A stretch of DNA of 64,000 bases from Micromonospora trifolii (GCF_022229005.1 NZ_JAKKFD010000017.1:141094-205093); one strand, 5' to 3'. Numbered from the stretch's first letter, positions 34,501 to 43,072 are shown. The notes: generated by a model from the sequence alone, not told the origin. Numbers and translations are program-made.

Positions 34501-34651
34501 CTGTCGCCAGGGCCGCGACGTCCGCCGCGTCGCACCAGCGCACCGGGCGGTCGCCCAGCCAGTCTCGTACGGCGAACGTCTTGCCGTACCCGGCCGCGCC
34601 CACCACGAGGGTGCACCGTCGGCTCAACCCGTGATCCGCTGCTGCGCTCAT
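31529..34651 (-). CDS. MalT-like ATPase regulator with C-terminal BTAD domain
   Basis: A 1040-aa regulator. GAAGYGKT at residues 18-25 begins a STAND-type ATPase (about 1-260), followed by a winged-helix segment, a long TPR region (about 370-740), then an OmpR-type winged helix (about 760-850; VRTLGRFEVYVDG, LWPGQDPGRVGHRLSVALSTLRG) and a BTAD domain to the end. This order, with the DNA-binding BTAD half at the C-terminus, is the mirror of AfsR. Such ATP-dependent switches activate promoters on ligand binding. ATG 34651 follows GGGAGG; a longer frame upstream is not supported. Confidence 0.85.
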   Translation of the reverse strand: MSAAADHGLSRRCTLVVGAAGYGKTFAVRDWLGDRPVRWCDAADVAALATAGPERLVSLSARSALDLPVDEPSWLVLDDVPRLPRRRLQALLDSLEDLPPQLRVVLLTRHPPTLSRRQSGLLAEHGPPDLRLSVDQVASVLADHGLTDPTLAARIHDATSGWPALVTLAARTAAAAGTDWDDLTEPGTPLESCLVRDVLAELAPEVHRLLRDAAHLDPFHPDLARVLGHRHGVHWLDQLARAGLLVPTTSGHGYRMVPVVASVARRRFPLAPAAAQRLHARAAPWYAEHGFLVPALRSYQESGLTEAAARILADHGAALLAAGGAEAVVDAFQSLPERTRSDGLRLLYGEAQQMRGDFETALASYAVLADRQKPMAAGLAWRYGLVHYLRGEPHSALEVFQRGVLDARPSTDNARLLAWTAAAQWTSGNTAACQDNAERALAAATAVGGDAALAAAHTALALDAKLRGDRPAADEHHEKALRAAEAARDTVQVTRIRANRASALVGEGRYLEALAEVRPAVELAQTNGYAAMLALALCNEGAAHFHLGHLAQASACYERAVPLLQRMGSRKVAYPLVGIGDIHALRGRTNLARAAYEEALRASEPVNDLQIQVPALAGLARVLAAEDGATAFALAQRAVELERGPDSALARLALGWVALEIGDRTRAVEVALTASTAARLHRDRAALAEALELRGAAAADTDDTRRAWREAAATLRDITSVVAADRLTVLLSRLPGADPQERVDARLAAERLASAGVPPPTLSRQGPRRVTEVTVRTLGRFEVYVDGAQVMAPAWQSRKARDLLRILAARRGRAVPREQLGETLWPGQDPGRVGHRLSVALSTLRGVLDPQRRSPTDHFIIAAHPSLALDIGHLELDVEEFLTESAHGLRLAEQGETEDAGASLLLAEQRYRGDFLEDEPYDDWSRPTREEARRVYLRVVRKLASLARDAGDVDETVRHLGRALELEPHDEGVHGEFIRTLAAAGRHGEAAQAYRRYEEAMSAIGVPAQPRDKVCGTSRREPIPAATSTGQHARTLEATL

Positions 34652-34864
34652 CGGCTGCCTCCCAGTCGAAGCTGGTTCATGTCTCATTTGGCGCTGCGCC
34701 GGCGGGCTTACGTACGTGAACGTCGCCGTTACGACACCGAATCCGGGACGCGATTGATGCCACCTTGACGGCGCTCTGAACCTCGCCTCGAAGGATGTCG
34801 AAGGCACGTAGAGGCGTGAACCGTCCGGGTCCGCGTCTCCGGATCGATCGGATGAGGAGTTGTG

Positions 34865-35659
34865 ATGGCAAGAGTGCTGTCGGGACGCGCACTGCTCGCA
34901 GTGCTGGTCGTCCTGCCGACGGTGGCCGCGTGGAACGCCGCGCCGGCCAGCGCCGCCGGGGGGTCGAGTTCGGTGGTGTACGGCGACGAGCCAGCGGACC
35001 GCGAGATCGAGCTGGCGCGGCTGGGCTACCAGAACGGTGTGCGGGTGGTGTTCTCCCGTGACGCGGAGTCCGGCGACTGGGGCATTCGCCAGGACGGGGC
35101 GATGGGCCGCAACGCGCCCCTGGCGTACGACGACAAGCAGGGCATTCTGAAGACGTACCTGACCATCACGCCCCGGTCCGTGCCGGTGCCGCGGGAGCTG
35201 CTGTCGGAGCCGCCGGCCGGCACGCCGACCCCGCCGGAGCTGGCCTACCGGACCATCACCGCGTCAGTGGTCGTCGCCGACGATCTAGCCGCGCCGACGT
35301 CGGGCGGCATGGCCGCGGCGGCGGTGATGACCTGCTGGGACCTGTACTGGAACTCGTACAACTGGGCCGAGCTGCCCGGCTACCCGAACCCGGGCTCGTT
35401 GTGGCATCAGCCGAAGACGTACTACTCGTCCGACTTCGGCGGCATGAAGATGTACTCCTACAGCTACCTGGCCAACTGCGGCGGGTACGCCCGGCACCGG
35501 ATCTACTACAAGTCGGCCGGTGACTACTACAAGCACCACGACTACGAGGTGGCGGCGGACCACTGGCAGGCGGTCAAGAAGGGTTCGGTGCACCGCTACC
35601 GCAAGGTGTCCTACGACGGCACGTCGGGGGACACCCGCAACGGCAAGTACACCGGCTAG
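34865..35659 (+). CDS. Secreted protein of unknown function
   Basis: A 264-aa protein with a clear signal peptide (hydrophobic residues to ASA near 28). The mature part has a charged N-terminal region and a tyrosine- and glycine-rich C-terminal half (MTCWDLYWNSYNWAELPGYPNP, YYSSDFGGMKMYSYSYLANCGGYARHRIYY) with two cysteines that could form a disulfide. It is divergent from the MalT-like regulator and followed by the AfsR-like regulator, so either may control it. ATG 34865 has AGGAG 5 bases away; GTG 34862 is too close to it. No family recognised. Confidence 0.75.
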   Translation: MARVLSGRALLAVLVVLPTVAAWNAAPASAAGGSSSVVYGDEPADREIELARLGYQNGVRVVFSRDAESGDWGIRQDGAMGRNAPLAYDDKQGILKTYLTITPRSVPVPRELLSEPPAGTPTPPELAYRTITASVVVADDLAAPTSGGMAAAAVMTCWDLYWNSYNWAELPGYPNPGSLWHQPKTYYSSDFGGMKMYSYSYLANCGGYARHRIYYKSAGDYYKHHDYEVAADHWQAVKKGSVHRYRKVSYDGTSGDTRNGKYTG

Positions 35660-35776
35660 CGGCGTCGGTGGCGGTGGTTCTCCGGTGGGTCCACCGCCAC
35701 CCGGCCCGGCCGTGGATCGTGTCCAGTGCGCGACGAACAGAACGAGCACGCCGGGCTGGAGATTTAGCCTGATTCG

Positions 35777-38551
35777 GTGATCTCGATGGTTGGTACGGGC
35801 GTGCGCGTCAGGCTGCTCGGGCCGGTGGAGGTGGTGGTCGCCGGCAGTCCGCAGGCGGTGAACGGTGTGCGCCGCAAGGCGGTGCTGGCGACGTTGGCGC
35901 TGCACGCGGGCCGGGTGGTCAGCGTCGACCGGCTCATCGACGTGGTCTGGGGCGACAAACTGCCGGCCACCGCGGCGAACACGTTGCAGCGCCATGTCTC
36001 CTACCTGCGCGGGGTGCTCGGCGAGCCCCTGTCGATCGTGGCACGCCAGCCCGGTTACCTGCTCGACACCGGGCCGGATTCCACTGACGTCCAGGCCGCC
36101 GAGCGCCTCATCGAGCTGGCCCGGCGCTCGACGGACCGCAACGAGCAGGTGAAGCATCTGACGGCCGCTGTGGCGCTGTGGCGGGGCCCACCGCTGGCCG
36201 ACGTGGCAGGGTCGGCCTGGCTTGAGGAGCAGGCGGACCACCTGGCACGCCTGCGGTTGGAGGCCGAACGATCGCTCGCCGAGGCCCGGTTGTCAGTCGG
36301 TGAGCACGCGGGGCTGGTCCCCGGGTTGGAACGGCTCGTCCGACAGCACCCCTTCGACGAGCACCTGCACGCGCAGCTGATGCTCGCCCTGTACCGCGAC
36401 GGCCGACAGGGCGAGGCGGTGGCGACGTACCGGCGGCTGCGCGACAACCTGCGGGAGAACCTCGGACTCGACCCGGGTCCGCGGTTACGGGACCTGGAGT
36501 GCGCGATCCTGCGCCAGGACAGCGCGATCGCCGCACCGGCCGCGGCGGCACCATCGCGGGTCGCGGCGCAACTGCCTCCCCCCGTACCGACGTTCACCGG
36601 ACGCGACGCGGAGCTGGCGGTCCTCGACGCGCTGGTCGACCGGGGCGGCACCGTCGTGGTCTCCGGGACCGCCGGCGTCGGCAAGACCGCGCTCGCCGTG
36701 CACTGGGCGCACCGCGCGGCCGAGCGCTTCCCCGACGGGCAGCTCTACGTCAACCTGCGCGGCTTCGACCCGGCGGCCACCCCGACCGACCCGGCGCGAG
36801 CGCTGCACGGCTTCCTGGAGGCGCTCGGCGTTCCGGTGGCTCGGATGCCCCGAGACCCGGACACGATGGCGAGCTTGTACCGCACGACTCTGGCGGGCAA
36901 GCGACTGCTGGTGGTGCTGGACAACGCGCGCGACGCCGAACAGGTCCGGCCGCTGCTGCCCGGCTCACCGGACTGCCTCGCCATCGTCACCAGCCGCGAC
37001 CAGCTCATCCCGCTGGTCGTCACCGAAAGCGCCCAGCCGGTGCCCCTCGACCTGCTGAGCCCCGGCGAAGCCCGCGACATGCTGGTCCGCCGGCTCGGGG
37101 AGCGCCAGGTCGCCGCCGAACCCGCAGCTGCCGACACCATCGCCGACCGGTGCGCGCGGCTGCCCATCGCCCTGGCCATCGTGGCGGCCAGAGCCGCCAC
37201 CAACCGGCACTTCTCGTTGGCCGCCGTCGCCGGCGAACTGGGCGACCTGGACGCCTTCCGGGCGGGCGACGACGCCACCGACGTACGGGCGGTCTTCTCC
37301 TGGTCGTGCCGGACGCTCAGCCCACCCGCGGCGCGGCTGTTCCGGCTGCTGAGCCTGCATCCCGGCCCGGACATCTCCGCCCCGGCCGTGGCCAGCCTGG
37401 CCGGCGTCGACGGTCAGGCGACCGGCCCCCTGCTCACCGAGTTGACCCGGGCGAATCTCTTCACCGAGCACACGTACGGGCGCTACGCGTTCCACGACCT
37501 GCTGCGCGCGTACGCCGCCGGCCTCGCCGACGAGGGTGAGCCGCCGGCCGAGCGTCGGGACGCCGTGCACCGGCTGCTCGACCACTGCCTGCACACCGCT
37601 CACGCCGCCGACCTGGCGCTGCACCCGCACTTCAGCGCGATCAGCCTTCCACCACCCTCGGTGGGCGTGACGCCGGAGCGCCCCAGGAGCCGGTCGGCCG
37701 CCTCGGCGTGGTTCACCACCGAGGTCCCCGTCCTGCTCGCCGCGGTACCGCTCGCGGCGCGGTCCGGGTTCGAGGGACACGCCTGGCGGCTCGCCTGGGC
37801 CATGGCCGGCTTCCTGCACCGGCAGGGTCACTGGCAGGACTGGCTCGGCACGCAACAGATCGCTCTGGCCGCCGCGTCCCGCATCGGGGATCAGGCGGGG
37901 CAGGGCCACGCGCACCGCAGCCTCGGTCTCGCCTGCTCCCGGCTCCGACGGTACGACGAGGCCGACGACCACCTGCGGCGCGCACTCGACCTGTTCACCG
38001 ACGTCGGCGACGACGCCGGCCGGGCGCACACCTGCCTCAACCTCGGTCAACTGGCCGAGCGGCAGGGGCAGCACCAGCAGGCGCTGCGCCATTCCCGGCA
38101 GGCGCTGGCCCTGTTCCGGGGGACCGGAAACCGGGCCGGGCAGGGATACACCCTCAACGCTGTCGGTTGGCAGGAAGCGCTGCTCGGCAACTACCACCAC
38201 GCGCTTGAATCGTGCGGCGAGGCGCTGCGGATGTTGCAGGAGGTCGACGACGTCCAGGGGCAGGCCGACACCTGGGACAGCCTCGGCCACGCCCACCACC
38301 AGCTCGGCGACGACCGGCGAGCGATCGCCTGCTACGAGCACGCCCTCGACCTCTTCACGCAGGTCAACGACCGGTACGCCGAAGCGGGCACGTACGTCAA
38401 TCTCGGCGGCAGCCACCGGGCGCTCGGCGACCTCGCCGCCACCCGTAGCGCGTGGCGCCGGGCCCTGACCATCCTCGACGAGCTCGGCGATGCCGACGCC
38501 GACTCGATCCGCGCCGACCTCGATCAGCTCGACGCCACGCGGCTGCACTGA
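35777..38551 (+). CDS. AfsR-like SARP regulator (BTAD, NB-ARC, TPR)
   Basis: A 924-aa regulator with AfsR order: OmpR-type winged helix (about 8-95; VRLLGPVEVVVAG, DVVWGDKLPATAANTLQRHVSYLRG), BTAD (about 100-245), NB-ARC ATPase with GTAGVGKT at 297-304, GKRLLVVLDNARD near 373 as Walker B region, and C-terminal TPR repeats (about 700-900; AGRAHTCLNLGQLAERQGQHQQALRHSRQAL). AfsR homologues activate secondary-metabolite or developmental genes, often tuned by Ser/Thr kinases. Codon 237 is TTA (36485-36487), another possible bldA checkpoint. GTG 35777 and ATG 35786 are both plausible starts. Downstream secreted genes may be its targets. Confidence 0.9.
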   Translation: MISMVGTGVRVRLLGPVEVVVAGSPQAVNGVRRKAVLATLALHAGRVVSVDRLIDVVWGDKLPATAANTLQRHVSYLRGVLGEPLSIVARQPGYLLDTGPDSTDVQAAERLIELARRSTDRNEQVKHLTAAVALWRGPPLADVAGSAWLEEQADHLARLRLEAERSLAEARLSVGEHAGLVPGLERLVRQHPFDEHLHAQLMLALYRDGRQGEAVATYRRLRDNLRENLGLDPGPRLRDLECAILRQDSAIAAPAAAAPSRVAAQLPPPVPTFTGRDAELAVLDALVDRGGTVVVSGTAGVGKTALAVHWAHRAAERFPDGQLYVNLRGFDPAATPTDPARALHGFLEALGVPVARMPRDPDTMASLYRTTLAGKRLLVVLDNARDAEQVRPLLPGSPDCLAIVTSRDQLIPLVVTESAQPVPLDLLSPGEARDMLVRRLGERQVAAEPAAADTIADRCARLPIALAIVAARAATNRHFSLAAVAGELGDLDAFRAGDDATDVRAVFSWSCRTLSPPAARLFRLLSLHPGPDISAPAVASLAGVDGQATGPLLTELTRANLFTEHTYGRYAFHDLLRAYAAGLADEGEPPAERRDAVHRLLDHCLHTAHAADLALHPHFSAISLPPPSVGVTPERPRSRSAASAWFTTEVPVLLAAVPLAARSGFEGHAWRLAWAMAGFLHRQGHWQDWLGTQQIALAAASRIGDQAGQGHAHRSLGLACSRLRRYDEADDHLRRALDLFTDVGDDAGRAHTCLNLGQLAERQGQHQQALRHSRQALALFRGTGNRAGQGYTLNAVGWQEALLGNYHHALESCGEALRMLQEVDDVQGQADTWDSLGHAHHQLGDDRRAIACYEHALDLFTQVNDRYAEAGTYVNLGGSHRALGDLAATRSAWRRALTILDELGDADADSIRADLDQLDATRLH

Positions 38552-38645
38552 CGTACTCCACTTTCAGCGCCGTTTCCGGGCCGTTTCAGCGTGCCCCGCC
38601 ACTCTTCGGACACCAGTTTCTTCCGCACCAGGAATGGAGCGTTCG

Positions 38646-39365
38646 ATGAGTCGTTTGGCACACCGCCTCGCGGTGATCGGGGTGGTCAGCGGGACGGTGC
38701 TGGCCATGTCCTCCGCCGCCGTGGCCCAGACCGAGAAGCCGCCGCAGAAGGGCGCCGACTGCGTGGTCCAGCACGTCGACGAGCGCGGAAAGATCCTCCG
38801 CACCGAGACCGCGCCCGAGGGCCGGGAGTACAGCCCGTTCCGCTGCGTCGCCGGGAAGTGGACGTTCGCCTGGGCGCCGTTCGGCGCGGACGACATGATC
38901 ACGGCCGACGAGATCCAGATCGAACCCTCGGGTGCCGTGTCGGTCCGACGGTTCACCGGCCCCGCCCTCGGCAACGACCTCACGGTGGGTGAGATCGCCG
39001 GCATCGCCCAGGCCGTCAGCGGCAGCCGGGAGGTGCTGGTCGACCGCGCGATCGTCGCTGTCGACGACGGCAAGGAGCGGACCCCGGAGCAGGTCGCGGC
39101 GCTGCTCGCCGGCAAGGACGACACCGGGGTACGGGTGCTGGACATCATCGAGAAGCCGAATGCCGCCATGTCGACGAAGGACGTCATCGACGAGGCCGGC
39201 GGCACACCCGAGACGACAGTCGTCTACTTCAGCATCTGGGGCGCGATCAAGTCGGTGTTCGCCTGGATCGTGGACACGATCGGCGACATCGGTGAGTGGA
39301 TCGACGACCACTGCGACGTGGGGTCCCCCAACGACTTCGGCGACATCGTCACGTGTCAGTGGTAG
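38646..39365 (+). CDS. Secreted protein with VDDG...LLAGKD module
   Basis: A 239-aa protein with a signal peptide cleaved near AVA-QTE (residue 28). The middle carries IVAVDDGKERTPEQVAALLAGKDDTGVRVLDI, a module that recurs twice in the next protein. The C-terminus is an amphipathic/hydrophobic stretch (SIWGAIKSVFAWIVDTIGDIGEWID) ending in a two-cysteine tail (HCDVGSP...TCQW), reminiscent of membrane-active segments. GGAG lies 5 bases before the ATG. It follows the AfsR-like gene by 94 bp and precedes its relative by 43 bp. Function unknown. Confidence 0.75.
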   Translation: MSRLAHRLAVIGVVSGTVLAMSSAAVAQTEKPPQKGADCVVQHVDERGKILRTETAPEGREYSPFRCVAGKWTFAWAPFGADDMITADEIQIEPSGAVSVRRFTGPALGNDLTVGEIAGIAQAVSGSREVLVDRAIVAVDDGKERTPEQVAALLAGKDDTGVRVLDIIEKPNAAMSTKDVIDEAGGTPETTVVYFSIWGAIKSVFAWIVDTIGDIGEWIDDHCDVGSPNDFGDIVTCQW

Positions 39366-39408
39366 CCCGTCCCACCCCGCGGACACCGATCACCGAGATG
39401 AGGACAGG

Positions 39409-40293
39409 ATGACAACTCTGCGGGACATCACCAGGCGCGCCACCATCGTCACGACCGCCCTGATCGTCGGGCTGACCGCTTCGTACGCCCCGTCGCAGGC
39501 CGCCGATGGTGAGGCCCGGACGACGATCACCGACCACCCCGGTGCCCCGGGCACGATGCTCCAACAGTTCGAGGACCTGACCGGCCGGCCCGTCGGCGAC
39601 CTGGACAAGGTGCTGGCCGTCGACACCGGCGGGCGGACCCTCACCAGCGACCAACTCGCAGCACTCGCCACCGGTAAGGAGGTCGACGGCGTCAAGGTCG
39701 TCGGCACGATCCCGGGCAGTCGGGACGTCCTCGGCACGACGATGGCCGACCTCGCCGACGGCGCGTACGACGGCAGCGGCGACAGCGGGACAGCGACGTC
39801 CCTGCTCTTCTCCTCGTCCACCCCCGACGGCCGGGAGTGGTGCCTGACCATGTGCGTCGCCTCGGGCAAGAGCATCTGGCAATGCCTGTTGTCGCGTCGG
39901 ACGGGTGACCTGATCCTCACCCTCGACCTTGATGGCAGCACCACTGTCGGCGGAACGAAGGCCGCCTTCGAGAAAGCCAATGGTGTCGTCGTCGACGGCC
40001 CGTACGCGGTGGACACGCTGATCGGCGACCGCGAGCCCTCGGCGGACGAGATCGGGACGCTGCTCGACGGCAGGGACATCGAGTCGATGCGCCGGGTGGC
40101 GACAGTGGACAGGCCGGACCCCGGGTGGGCGCTGGCCGACATCGCCGAGAACTCCGGCGTCGTGTACGCGAAGACCAAGGCCCACATCTTCACCCTCAAC
40201 CTGCCGCTCCTCGGCAAGATCCTCGTGGTCTGCATTTCGCAGGACGGCGGAAAGACCTGGAAGTGCTCGGCCAAACAGTGGGACGGGTTCTGA
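39409..40293 (+). CDS. Secreted protein with two copies of the same module
   Basis: A 294-aa protein with a signal peptide ending near SQA (residue 31). Two copies of the module seen in the preceding protein are present: VLAVDTGGRTLTSDQLAALATGKEVDGVKVVGT near 66-98 and DTLIGDREPSADEIGTLLDGRDIESMRRVATV near 202-233. Between them a Cys-rich patch (WCLTMCVASGKSIWQCLLSR) and at the end another pair of Cys (VCISQDGGKTWKCSAKQW) suggest disulfides. It shares an ancestor with the preceding gene and is followed by a strong terminator, so the two form one unit. No known family. Confidence 0.75.
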   Translation: MTTLRDITRRATIVTTALIVGLTASYAPSQAADGEARTTITDHPGAPGTMLQQFEDLTGRPVGDLDKVLAVDTGGRTLTSDQLAALATGKEVDGVKVVGTIPGSRDVLGTTMADLADGAYDGSGDSGTATSLLFSSSTPDGREWCLTMCVASGKSIWQCLLSRRTGDLILTLDLDGSTTVGGTKAAFEKANGVVVDGPYAVDTLIGDREPSADEIGTLLDGRDIESMRRVATVDRPDPGWALADIAENSGVVYAKTKAHIFTLNLPLLGKILVVCISQDGGKTWKCSAKQWDGF

Positions 40294-40312
40294 CGGGCAG
40301 TCCGCCGAGGGT

Positions 40313-40351
40313 CCCGCTCCGCATCGACCTTCCCGGTCGACGCGGAGCGGG
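40313..40351 (+). terminator. Strong terminator hairpin after the secreted-protein pair
   Basis: Two 17-base arms (40313-40329 and 40335-40351) pair at 16 of 17 positions around a 5-base TTCCC loop, 20 bases after the stop codon. Confidence 0.85.
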
Positions 40352-40483
40352 ATTCCGCGATTGCGGCCATGACTATGCAGTACGTCCGCGTTCGGCGGCG
40401 TGAACCAATGCGCCGAGGCGGTGGCGCAGGGCGCGCGAACCCCGACGTGCTTGGCCTAGGTAGGCGCCGGACAAGATGGCCAA

Positions 40484-40564
40484 GTGGATCTCGTGAAGCG
40501 GACCGGTTACAGCCGCGAACGGGTCCGCCAGATCCTGCGAGCCGCCGGCATCGAGGCAGACTGA
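40484..40564 (+). pseudogene. Remnant of a small helix-turn-helix protein
   Basis: A 26-codon in-frame tail encodes VDLVKRTGYSRERVRQILRA followed by AGIEAD and a stop. This is the C-terminal recognition helix of a type of small actinomycete HTH protein (TGYxRExVRxxxRxxG). An in-frame TAG lies eight codons upstream of the GTG, so the N-terminus is lost. The rest of 40294-40641 (about 350 bp) shows only the terminator and no intact gene. It could instead be a very short real protein, which I think is less likely. Confidence 0.5.
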
Positions 40565-40641
40565 CCCGGATCGAACCCCATTGGCCAGGGGAGTGGTGCT
40601 ATCGGACGACAGCGCCGACGCGTGTCCGATAGGGACGGACG

Positions 40642-40986
40642 GTGGCTCTGGCCGAGCGCGTCCCTGATACTCGTCAAGTGATCAGCAACGAGCCTCGCGT
40701 CCCGTGGTTGCCTCGCGCGCCCCACCCAGCCGACAGTTCGACACTGCCGCTCTACATGGTCATGTTCTTTGTCCTGGGCCTCCTTGGCTTCGCGGCGCAC
40801 GGGTTGAACGACGGCAGGGAAGGGTTCGTTCTCGCGAGCATCGTCTCGGGAGTGTTCTTCGCCTGCTTCCTGATCCTCTTCGCGGTCTACTGGATCGGAT
40901 ACCTGCTCAAGGGACACGCCATCTGGCAGGCCGAGCGCCAGGCCGAGTCCGATGGGCCGTCCACGGGTCAACGACCGCAGGACTGA
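40642..40986 (+). CDS. Small membrane protein, 114 aa
   Basis: A hypothetical protein with two adjacent membrane helices (LPLYMVMFFVLGLLGFAAHG at about 36-55 and VLASIVSGVFFACFLILFAVYWIGYLL at about 63-89) and a charged C-terminal tail rich in Glu and Gln. The start GTG 40642 follows AGGGACGG; GTG 40678 would give 102 aa. No family recognised. It stands alone upstream of the sigma factor gene. Confidence 0.6.
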   Translation: MALAERVPDTRQVISNEPRVPWLPRAPHPADSSTLPLYMVMFFVLGLLGFAAHGLNDGREGFVLASIVSGVFFACFLILFAVYWIGYLLKGHAIWQAERQAESDGPSTGQRPQD

Positions 40987-41097
40987 GCCCGTCGGCTTGA
41001 GCCGGCGCGCGATCCTCCACTCAACCCCGGAGGCCGCCGGTGGCGTCTCACTCTGCGTCCGCAGTTAGACGCGAGATGGACGCGACCTGGAGGTGGC

Positions 41098-41631
41098 GTG
41101 AGTCGGCACGACGACGACGAAGAGTTTCGGCTGTTCGTCCAACGACAGTGGGGATCGCTGCTCCGAACGGCCTACCTGCTGACCGGTGACCGGGGGACAG
41201 CCGAGGACCTGACGCAGTCGGCGTTGGAGAAGACCCATCGGCGTTGGGGCCGGGTGCTGCGCAGGGACGCGCCCGAGGTCTACGTACGCCGGGCGATGGT
41301 GAACACGGCGATCTCCTGGCGGCGCCGACGGCGGCCGTTGGAGGTGCCCCTGCTGACCGGCGACAGCCAGCCGACGCATGACGCGTACGTGCAGGTGGAG
41401 CAGCGGCAGCTACTCCTCGCCGCGTTGCGGCGACTACCGCCCAGGACGCAGGCGGTGCTGGTGCTGCGCTACTTCGAGGATCTCAGCGAGGCGGACACCG
41501 CGAAGGTTCTCGGCTGCTCCGTCGGGGCTGTGAAGAGCCAGGCGTCGCGCGGGTTGGCCCGGCTGCGGACCGACTTCGCCGCCCCACCCGCCGCTCAGTC
41601 CCCGGTACGGCTCGAGGAGGAACTGGCATGA
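41098..41631 (+). CDS. SigE-family ECF RNA polymerase sigma factor
   Basis: A 177-aa ECF sigma factor of the actinomycete SigE family. Region 2 is FRLFVQRQWGSLLRTAYLLTGDRGTAEDLTQSALEKTHRRW, region 4 is LPPRTQAVLVLRYFEDLSEADTAKVLGCSVGAVKSQASRGLARLR. The GTG start follows GGAGGT. The stop overlaps the next gene by 4 bases, the usual setting for a sigma factor and its membrane regulator. The signal sensed is unknown. Confidence 0.9.
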   Translation: MSRHDDDEEFRLFVQRQWGSLLRTAYLLTGDRGTAEDLTQSALEKTHRRWGRVLRRDAPEVYVRRAMVNTAISWRRRRRPLEVPLLTGDSQPTHDAYVQVEQRQLLLAALRRLPPRTQAVLVLRYFEDLSEADTAKVLGCSVGAVKSQASRGLARLRTDFAAPPAAQSPVRLEEELA

Positions 41632-43058
41632 CCGGAAGCTTCGCCAATTCGACGCTCAGTCCGGCGCTGCGGCAGGCCGCGCACGGCGTCGACGTACCCG
41701 AGGACCCCTGGCCCGGGTTCGCCCGCCGGGAGCGACGCCACCAGCGGACGCGGCTGGTCCGCACGGCGTTGGCCGCAGCGGTCGGGGTCGCACTCGTCGG
41801 GGTCCAGACCAACATGGTTCCGCTGCCCGGATGGGCACCGGGCATCGCTGTCGCCGCCACACCGACGGCGCTGCTCGACGCGCCACCGCGGGGCGCGCTG
41901 GCGGGGGACCGGGCCTGGCTGGACACGCTCCGAGCGCGGATCAGCGCCGATCCGCCGGTGCGAATCGACGCCCCGGTGGGTGCCTGGAAGGTCGGCGACA
42001 GTGACCGGATCCGGCTGATCTACGGCAGTGACCAGCCGGGCCACCGGGTCGCGCTGGTCGCGGTGCCGCTGCGGTTCGGCCTGCTGACCAGGGAGGCACT
42101 GGTCTGGTACGTGGGTCCGGCGGGAGCGAGCGCCCAGCAGATGCGGTACGGCGGCCACAGCGAGGGTAACGACGACCCGGTCATGACGCTGATGCAGGCA
42201 TACCCCGACCGAGCCGGGCTCGCGGTCGCCGTCGGTCCGCCCGAATCCACAGTGACGATCAGTGGCGACCCCCGGTACACGTCGAGGGGAACTGTGGAGT
42301 ACCAGGACATCGCCAGGGCGGACGGCGGCGGGGTCGGGCTCGCCGCGCTGCCTCCCGAACCGCTTCCGCACCAACCCGTCGTCCGGGTCAGCCACGGCGA
42401 GCGGGTGTTCTTCCAGGGCGGTCTGGGCGGCGGCCCGTACGCCGGGCTCGATCCGACCGGGCCGGAGATCGACGCCCTGCTCACCGGCGCTCGCCGACCC
42501 GCCCGAGGCACGCCGCTCGACGACGCCAACCTCCGCAACTTCCTCCATACGGCACTGCAGGACAGCCACCTCCCGGCCGTCGGCACGACGGTGCGGGTGC
42601 GGTGGTCGGGCCGCGAGCACGGCCAGGCCGCCGCGCTGCTCACCGTGCAGCCGGCCGGTGGTGGAGTGATCGCGTACGCCATGCACGGCGACGATCGGAC
42701 CGGCTGGTGGACCGACCTGCGGCTGCTGTTGCCGGCCGAGGGCGCCGACCGGCGACCGATCGGCTGGCGGGTGCGGGCCGACGACGGCGCCCGGCCCCCC
42801 ACGGGCGAGGTGCGGGTGATCGCCCCGCCGGACGCGGCCCGCGTCACGGTGACCGTCGGAGGCGCACCCCCGGCCACTGTCGCCCTCGACGCGTCGAACG
42901 CCGGCACCACCCGGGTGCCACCGGACGAGGCGGCCACTCTCACCGCGTACTCCAGGAACGGTGGTGTCCTCGGGACCACCCCGCTGCCGCCGGTGGAATC
43001 GGACCACGACGCGGGGGGTCTGCCGGGCGACAGTCCGGCCACCCGGGTAACGCCCTGA
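41628..43058 (+). CDS. Membrane-anchored partner of the SigE-type sigma factor
   Basis: A 476-aa protein with a short cytoplasmic N-terminus (about 40 residues, WPGFARRERRHQR), one membrane helix near 42-65 and a long exported region. The exported part has beta-rich segments such as VRVRWSGREHGQAAALLTVQPAGGGVIAYA, TVTVGGAPPATVALDASN and many prolines, resembling surface or sensor domains. There is no zinc-binding HxxxCxxC motif, so it is not a ZAS-type anti-sigma factor. Overlap with the sigma gene makes it a likely regulatory partner. Confidence 0.7.
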   Translation: MTGSFANSTLSPALRQAAHGVDVPEDPWPGFARRERRHQRTRLVRTALAAAVGVALVGVQTNMVPLPGWAPGIAVAATPTALLDAPPRGALAGDRAWLDTLRARISADPPVRIDAPVGAWKVGDSDRIRLIYGSDQPGHRVALVAVPLRFGLLTREALVWYVGPAGASAQQMRYGGHSEGNDDPVMTLMQAYPDRAGLAVAVGPPESTVTISGDPRYTSRGTVEYQDIARADGGGVGLAALPPEPLPHQPVVRVSHGERVFFQGGLGGGPYAGLDPTGPEIDALLTGARRPARGTPLDDANLRNFLHTALQDSHLPAVGTTVRVRWSGREHGQAAALLTVQPAGGGVIAYAMHGDDRTGWWTDLRLLLPAEGADRRPIGWRVRADDGARPPTGEVRVIAPPDAARVTVTVGGAPPATVALDASNAGTTRVPPDEAATLTAYSRNGGVLGTTPLPPVESDHDAGGLPGDSPATRVTP

Positions 43059-43072
43059 CGCAGCGACGAGCG

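Noticed and set aside
38900..40300. Possible frameshift joining the two secreted proteins
   Set aside because: Each has its own signal peptide, ribosome-binding site and stop; they are tandem relatives rather than one broken gene.
41628..43058. Classical zinc anti-sigma factor
   Set aside because: The HxxxCxxC motif is absent and the N-terminal cytoplasmic part is too short; only a partner role is inferred from overlap.
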